Positions 58,084 to 64,000 of a stretch of DNA of 64,000 nucleotides are shown here, in pieces. The stretch covers positions 99,663-163,662 of the forward strand of contig JAIWNE010000073.1 of assembly GCA_025331445.1 (NCBI GenBank). The letters run 5' to 3'. This DNA comes from Blakeslea trispora (taxonomy: Eukaryota > Mucoromycota > Mucoromycetes > Mucorales > Choanephoraceae). A program made the position numbers and the translations under genes. Every line of letters starts with the position of its first letter. The first letter of the stretch is position 1. The notes beneath the pieces were generated by a model. It ran no database searches. It was not told where the DNA came from and saw only the letters and a program-made list of their open reading frames with translations.

Positions 58084-61050
58084 CACTACACCAAATGCCG
58101 GTCCGCTGTACAGTGGACACCCGGGTTGGACTGGGCGTCCGTCGCTGTCAAATTACCAACTTTTGATTTTGACAATGAAAGTTGCTGTTTTTTTGGCAGA
58201 TATTTAGATGTATTTTTTAGCCTTCCAAAACTTTTTACAGAATTGAATTTGGATGTATATTCATAAAGTTATTACCATTTACATTTCTTTTATCATTTCA
58301 CTGCTTAAGGAAATTTCGCTCTTTAAATTTTTTGGCAGTGATTTTTTCTCTGTTTGAGATTTTACAGCAACTTGATTTTCTTAATGCTGAGGAGTTTGAA
58401 ATGTCGTCATTTTTTCTTCAAAAAATACAAAGACCTGAAAAACCACTGCTTAAAAAATTGAAAAATAATTTCGGAAACGAGAAAATTAAAAAATTGAGAA
58501 TGAGGCTCACAAAATAATTGGGAAAATCTTTTAAAAATGGGAAATAAAAAACTTAAAGCAGTGAAAAAAAGAGACTCTCAAAAATTAAGTGCAAAAAAAA
58601 CTTGAAGAAAACAAGACACTGAAATAAAGACATCTAAAGAATAAGACGCTGTGATAAAGACATTGAAATAAATGCACTAAGTTAACATACTTTAAAAAAA
58701 ACCTTTGAAGAAAAGATAGCTTATAAAAATTAAAAGCAAAAGAAAAGAGTTTTGTGAAGAACATGCAAACTCATCTCGGTCTCATGTTCCAAATCACCCA
58801 GTAGTGCGTTCAAGGTAAGCCTGCACTTTAAATCCCCTTTTCTTCTGTTCCATTTCTACAAGCTTAACAGGTCAAAATATAAGAAATAAGTACTTGCAAC
58901 AGTCCATTTACATCTTTTTCCTCTTGTATATGCTCATTTTGTACCAAAACCCACATTCTTTCCTTTCATGTACTGAGACAAAAATAAATAAAGGTGTGAT
59001 CCATAAAATAACTCGTAAGCAGTCGTTGTTTATTGCGTAAAGGTGTATTCCATTCATAAAAAAGATCTTCTCGTTCATAAAGTAGTCCACTTCTTTTCAA
59101 AACCAAAAAAGAAAAATGACATAGTTGATTCCCAACACGGCAATGTAACTTACCTTTTACTTGGCATGTATGATGAGGATCAAGCTTAATACTGAAGAAG
59201 AAAAAAGTAGCAGCGTGGTGTTCTTTTTTTTTTAGATTGAAGTCAACTTGCAGCTTAAAAGCTTTCCTGACTGTTCTCTTTTCGTTGCACTTCCAAACCA
59301 GAGTCCACGCTTGGAATGTCTACGTTCAATATACTGCATTGCTGAAATGACATAAGCTCGCTAAGTCTCATCTGCTTTTAACAAGATAAATAAACTATGA
59401 GTTAAGGCTACTTGTAATAAAAAAAAATAAATTCAAGAGAGAGAAAAAAAAAGTGTGTATGATTTTGGCTGAGATTAAATAGGGCTATTTCTCTTTATTT
59501 TTTATTTTTTCAAAGTGTACGCATACATGCCCATGTCGACAGTTCTAATGTCGTTTTTTTCGACACAAAAAAAAAGAAAAGAGGTGCCTGTTTGTGGCTA
59601 TATTAAAGGGACACATTACTGAATGCTTATAATGCACTTGAAGCGCTCTCTTAGTCGCTTTTCATAGATTTTTTAACGGTTAAGTAAAGTCAGAATATTT
59701 TATTCCTTTGTCGGTGATTCAATAATAAAATCTGTCAGTGTGATATTTTTCTCTCTCTCTCTCTCTTTTTTTGTTATTGACAAGACCCAAATAGGAAGCG
59801 GTCAATAAGTTGAAATTTTTTCTTTTTTCCTTTCTTTTCTCTTTTTCTCTCTATTTTATTACTTTTTTTAAAGTATACAGGTAAGTCTTTTTCTTTTTTT
59901 TTTCTTCGGTCAAGCCACTAATAATCTACTTCCATCTACTTAGTCCTTGTCTTTAATTGATATGTGTTTACTTTGTTGTATAAGTTGAGGTAATTATTCA
60001 TGAGCATCTATGTTGTAATTCTTTTTATTCACGTACTTCTTTCATTTAGAGCCTAGTTGTGCTTAATAATGATATGGTTTACAAGGACCCTGTTGATGGC
60101 TTTTTTGAACGTAAGTAAGATATCAGAATCTATGATTTCAGTATAACTTATTGCTTTCTTTTTAGGCTTTCAAATGCTGGTATGCTCCTTTGACACGGTA
60201 AATTGCCTTTCATATTGCCCCTAACCATGGCTTGTCTGTAAGTACATTTGTCATTTCTTTTTGTGCTGTTTCGCTTTTAACTAATGATGGTGTTGTTTTA
60301 GTTCAAATCCGGTTGTTCCTTGTTTGGTTGTTCTTTCTGCCTTTTGTATGTAAAATTGCTGTCTCCCTCCATCTGCTTTTATGGTCTGTCTGTTGCGCTT
60401 GTGTCTCAATTCGAATTGCTCTTGTCTGTACTCTGATCGCTTTTATCATCGTTTTCTGTAAAAGCAATTTGCCATTTCTATCGGTTTTTTTCTGGCTATA
60501 TTCTCTACATCTACCGATTATTGCTTTTTTTTTACCTAATCCCCTAGTATTTTCCCCCATAAAGAAGCCATAATTTTCAATCAAAAAAAAGTTTTTTCTA
60601 TAATAAAAGCCACTTTTTAAGCCTCTAATCCTCTATATTTACTGTAAACAGTTCAATCGTAAAGAAGTATATTTGTGTAAAGAAGTCCATATCATCCAAT
60701 TAGAAATGTCAATTTCAATAAAATAGCAAATGTAAAGCCAATTAAACAAAGAATTTTTGAGTATATTTATAAAAATGGCCAATTGAATAAAGATTCTTCA
60801 AAAAAGATATCCAATCACATAGCTAAAGTAAATAAGACGGACGCCCTGTATGATCCACTGGGGACATGGCAAGCATTTCATCTGTCCAGTCCACAGCAGT
60901 GATCGTCGGGTCCCAACTAACAGTGGACCTGCAGTGGACTTGCAGTGGGACTTTACGATCACTTTTGTGCAGCGGACGCCGAATTGCTGTACAAATAACC
61001 GACGTCCACCGCTAAATTTGGCAGCAGTGGACGTCCTTTTGGGTGTAGTG
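58084..61050. mobile_element. Non-autonomous CACTA-type element (CACTA-4)
   Basis: Left tip CACTACACCAAATGCC at 58084; right tip CTTTTGGGTGTAGTG ends 61050. Both subterminal zones are GC-rich islands in AT-rich DNA and hold repeats of CAGTGGAC or GTCCACTG (several in 60870-61035, and GTCCGCTGTACAGTGGAC at 58103-58120). The interior (58147-60600) is AT-rich without a transposase, and has a CT microsatellite at about 59750-59770. The flanks are TAC and ACC, so no clean 3-bp duplication: the two tips may belong to different insertions. Confidence 0.6.
60607..61050 (+). repeat. Right end of the CACTACACC family, inverted partner of 63563-64000
   Basis: Reverse complement of 63563-64000 over at least 430 bp with some divergence, from TTTTGGGTGTAGTG back to AAGCCACTTTTTAAGCC. 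GC-rich near the tip with CAGTGGAC repeats and AT-rich further in. Confidence 0.85.
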
Positions 61051-61054
61051 ACCC

Positions 61055-63200
61055 CACTACAAAAAAAATTTTATACATTTCACGGAACTTTCGCCGTGAA
61101 AGTTCCGTGAAATGTATAAACTACATTAATGTGACAAGGTGTATATTTAAGCGAAGTTATACCTTTCAGGCCTCAATGTTGCGTGAAATGTATAATTTTC
61201 CAAGCAGACAAAAATTTTACCTTTCAGGCCTTAATTTTCGTGAAATGTACCTTTCTTTAGGCTGGCAAAAAACATACCTTTCGGCCTGTGATCTTTAACT
61301 TTCAACCAACATTACAGGCCTATATCTTGATCCTATTTGCTCTTTTGCTTGAAACGTGTAGCATGTCATTGGCTCCAAAAAAAGTTCGGTGCTTACACTG
61401 TTTCATTCCCATAGGCTCTTTTATGTTACATTATTAACGAATGCTATAAATACACTTCTTTGCTATTCGACCTTGGTTAAAAGATGTATTCTTTAATTGG
61501 TATATTGCTTTTGTTTATTGGCTGCTACGCCTTGTATCATTACTCTTTTGGTATGCGGTTAAAATATAATACGGAAAACGTTTTTGTATTCTTTTATATT
61601 GTTGGTTTATTTATTGCAAATATTACTATATACTATATATTGGGCGCACTCTATACGTCGCACCATTGGCTTATTCTATATTAAACGTACCAGGTTCCCA
61701 TGCTCACTTTGGTCTCTTTACTGGCCAAACGTACTGCAGTCTTGAAAATTTTTACTTACCTCTGAATATACACTTCTTGCCACGGAATACTTGTCATAGC
61801 AGCTACAGAAAGGCGAAAAAGTGCAAAAGCGGCTTGGTTCTTGTCATAAGCAAATAGACTACTATTAAAATAGTATAAAATAAAGGGACTAGAACCAGCT
61901 TATTATATGATGATAATCAAAAAAACTCACCTTTGGATGCTTTGAGATTTGGCCTTTACAGATATACAGAACAGATTATCTAGTAGATAGAATCAACTCA
62001 AAGTTAGCGACTAAATAAGCTTATCAAAACCTTTTACTTACTCAGTAACCTATGTTGGGGTTTGTCAGCTTATTTACAACAACCGTAGACGCAGAGCTAG
62101 TCAATACACTACAAAATTTCAATAGATAAATATTAGTGATGCTCTTACAACTAATCAAAGTGTTTACCTTTCTAGCATCATGTACAATAATAAGACTAGC
62201 TGATTGCTTAAGACTACTCTAAACGCAAGTTGACTTATATCAGTATCAGATCTTTTCTTTTTGTAAAATACAAACCTGGAACCACTGAGAGAAGAGAAGA
62301 TAAAGAAAAGGAAATAAAGAGAAAAAAGGAACACAAAAATATTTATTAGTTTTTACATCTTTTTTTTTTGGCCTGTTCCAATCAACGCTCAGGATGTGTA
62401 TTATTCTAATTCCGATTTTTTTCTTTTTATTTCATTTTGAAAAATTTTTTTTAACAGATTAATACCATTTAGACTACAAGGTGTATATAGCGTGATTTCA
62501 GCTCATCTAGTACTTTAAAGCTACATTTGCTTAACATCAGTACATTGACAGTTGTGTTTTGTCTTCTTTCAACCAAGTGTAGAGACGATTTATATTTGAA
62601 CCTTTAAACGATAATAAACTATTTTTTTTTATAAAACGACACCTTTTATTATACTTTTATAGCCACTAAATGCGATGTTTGCGAAAGCTTGGCCATAATA
62701 TCGTGATTGAATGGTTTTTGATAGAATAAGAGATGGTTTAGTTGAAGAGACTTTCTCGATGAGCAACAAAAATACTAACAGTATCAGCTTAGAACATAAC
62801 GTTCCTTTCCCAAGCATACTTGGCAGTTTTAAAGCGGGGGTTTTGGCCTATTTTTCTGCTTGTCTATCGAATTTTCTCTCTCTCTCTTTTTTTAATGTGT
62901 GACAAAGCCCAGAAACCAGACATTTTTTAGCACTTTGAAATTTTTTGACCTTTTTTTTTTATAAGTTAAATAAAATTTTAATTCAATAGCTATAAAGAAG
63001 CATTGTTTGCAGTAAAGACTTCAATATTTTTACATGGGTGTATTTAGACAATTAGGGATACAACTCTGTCCAAGTTTCAGCAAATTCTGACCATTTTTGA
63101 GAGATTTGATTTTTTACTGCTTAAAGACCCGTGAAAGGACCCATTTAATGTAGGAAATTTTTTATCACTTTCAGGCCTCAAGTGTAAATTTTTTGTAGTG
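61055..63200. mobile_element. Non-autonomous CACTA-type element (CACTA-5)
   Basis: Left tip CACTACAAAAAAAATTTTA at 61055; right tip AAATTTTTTGTAGTG ends 63200. Subterminal repeats at the left: ACCTTTCAGGCCT (about 61161 and 61220; ACCTTTCGGCCT at about 61276) and GTGAAATGTA (several copies, 61106-61250). The right end has TTTCAGGCCTCAAGTG at about 63172. No transposase inside; one 66-codon hydrophobic frame (61484-61684) is not supported as a gene. The flanks are CCC and TTA, with no target duplication seen. Confidence 0.65.
61073..61117. repeat. Perfect 20-bp palindrome with 5-nt loop
   Basis: ATACATTTCACGGAACTTTC (61073-61092), loop GCCGT, then GAAAGTTCCGTGAAATGTAT (61098-61117). It is 18 bp inside the left tip of CACTA-5 and is built from its GTGAAATGTA subterminal word. 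Confidence 0.85.
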
Positions 63201-63236
63201 TTAGGTCTATATGGTTACTAAGTTGAAGGCTATTCT

Positions 63237-63452
63237 TTGGCCCGACAATTTGTCGTGCCTGTCAGTAGCAATGAGCGTATTAGTAATCAAGAAGAAGTAC
63301 CCCAAATTATTAGAAGTTGGAACAAGTCTAAGAAGAAGGCATTTAAGCCAAACGTACAAGTAAAAAGAAATATCAAGCGAAGAAGAACAGCTGTAGGCGA
63401 AGAGTCTACAAAATCAAGTAGATCAAACAGATTCAATTCAGACTCCGAATAA
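63237..63452 (+). pseudogene. Basic-tail ORF, related to 56399-56641
   Basis: 71 codons, ARQFVVPVSSNERISNQEE, then KSKKKAFKPNVQVKRNIKRRR and a Ser-rich end. There is no ATG at the start, so it looks like a last exon or a truncated gene. It sits in the 360 bp between the right tip of CACTA-5 and the left tip of the next element, so upstream parts may have been displaced by insertion. Confidence 0.4.
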
Positions 63453-63562
63453 TAGAATAAGAGAAGCATCAAATGCATTTGAATAAAAATTATCTTTCAT
63501 CTGGTTTACTTTAAAAAGTATTACAAACAAGGTCTTTATAAATCATAAGTAAAGTCCCCTAC

Positions 63563-64000
63563 CACTACACCCAAAAGGACGTCCACTGCTGCCAAATTTA
63601 GCGGTGGACGTCGTTATTTGTACAGCAATTCGGCGTCCGCTGCACAAAAGATGAGTAAGTAATCCCACTGCAAGTCCACGTCAGAGTCCATGTTAGTTGG
63701 GACCCGACGATCACTGCTGTGGACTGACAGATGAAATGCTTGCCATGTCCACGACTAGAGGGCTGTCTTATACTTTATCATTTTAGTGAATATCATTCAT
63801 TGAAAGAATCTTTATTCAATTGGCCATTTTTATAAATATACTCAAAAATTCTTTGTTTAATTGGCTTTACATTTGCTATTTTATTGAAATTGACATTTCT
63901 AATTGGATGATATGGACTTCTTTACACAAATATACTTCTTTACGATTGAACTGTTTACAGTAAATATAGAGGATTAGAGGCTTAAAAAGTGGCTTTTTTA
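63563..64000 (+). mobile_element. Left end of another CACTACACC-family element, runs off the window
   Basis: CACTACACCCAAAAGGACG at 63563, followed by GTCCACTG/CAGTGGAC-type subterminal repeats, mirror of 60607-61050. It is preceded by TAC, as is the tip at 58084. Confidence 0.8.

Noticed and set aside
59750..59770. CT microsatellite as a feature of interest
   Set aside because: It is short and ordinary for this AT-rich, pyrimidine-run-rich DNA.
60232..60573. 113-codon hydrophobic frame
   Set aside because: It is T-rich sequence read as Phe/Leu/Val with no motif, inside a non-autonomous CACTA-type element.
61484..61684. 66-codon frame with two possible membrane helices
   Set aside because: AT-rich composition alone gives such frames; no homologous motif or neighbouring gene supports it.
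1..64000. CRISPR array or prokaryotic operon features
   Set aside because: There are no regularly spaced identical repeats with unique spacers, and introns and element families are eukaryotic.

Overview
The window looks like a transposon graveyard from a filamentous fungus. It is AT-rich, has spliceosomal introns of about 55-70 nt (GTAAGT-type 5' sites, TAG 3' ends), a nuclear-type tRNA-Gln, and only eukaryotic transposon families. The mix (CACTA-like TNP2 transposases, Helitron, chromodomain Ty3/gypsy, MULE with an OTU domain) fits an early-diverging lineage such as Mucoromycota. That placement is inference; no host housekeeping protein gene is visible.

Region by region. (1) 1-8.4 kb: the right end of a CACTA-like element and a 4.2 kb MULE with 140-bp terminal inverted repeats bracket a decayed PIF1 helicase/endonuclease gene. 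(2) 9.2-37.3 kb: a three-level nest. A chromodomain Ty3/gypsy retrotransposon is split by a Helitron, and the Helitron Rep-helicase gene is split in its catalytic tyrosine region by a 16.7 kb CACTA-like element (13946-30621) flanked by the 3-bp duplication TAT. The CACTA element carries a coiled-coil accessory gene and a seven-exon TNP2 transposase, plus a 1.38 kb inverted duplication of its own left end. (3) 38.5-48.1 kb: a second TNP2 transposase gene is split by a third, reverse-oriented CACTA element (41374-46698). Removing that element rejoins the reading frame. (4) 49.7-55.0 kb: a Tc1/mariner gene, a retroelement gag/protease relic and an IS630/Tc1-like DDE transposase gene, all broken. 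(5) 55.3-56.1 kb: a solo LTR with a 4-bp target duplication beside tRNA-Gln(TTG). (6) 58.1-64 kb: ends of non-autonomous CACTA-type elements, two of them almost abutting.

Nearly every transposase gene has one to a few stops or single-base frameshifts, so most elements are recently dead rather than ancient. The gag gene (9297-10616) and one accessory gene (42383-43123) are still fully open. Nested order gives a relative history: gypsy, then Helitron, then CACTA-1; and separately TNP2 element 2, then CACTA-3.
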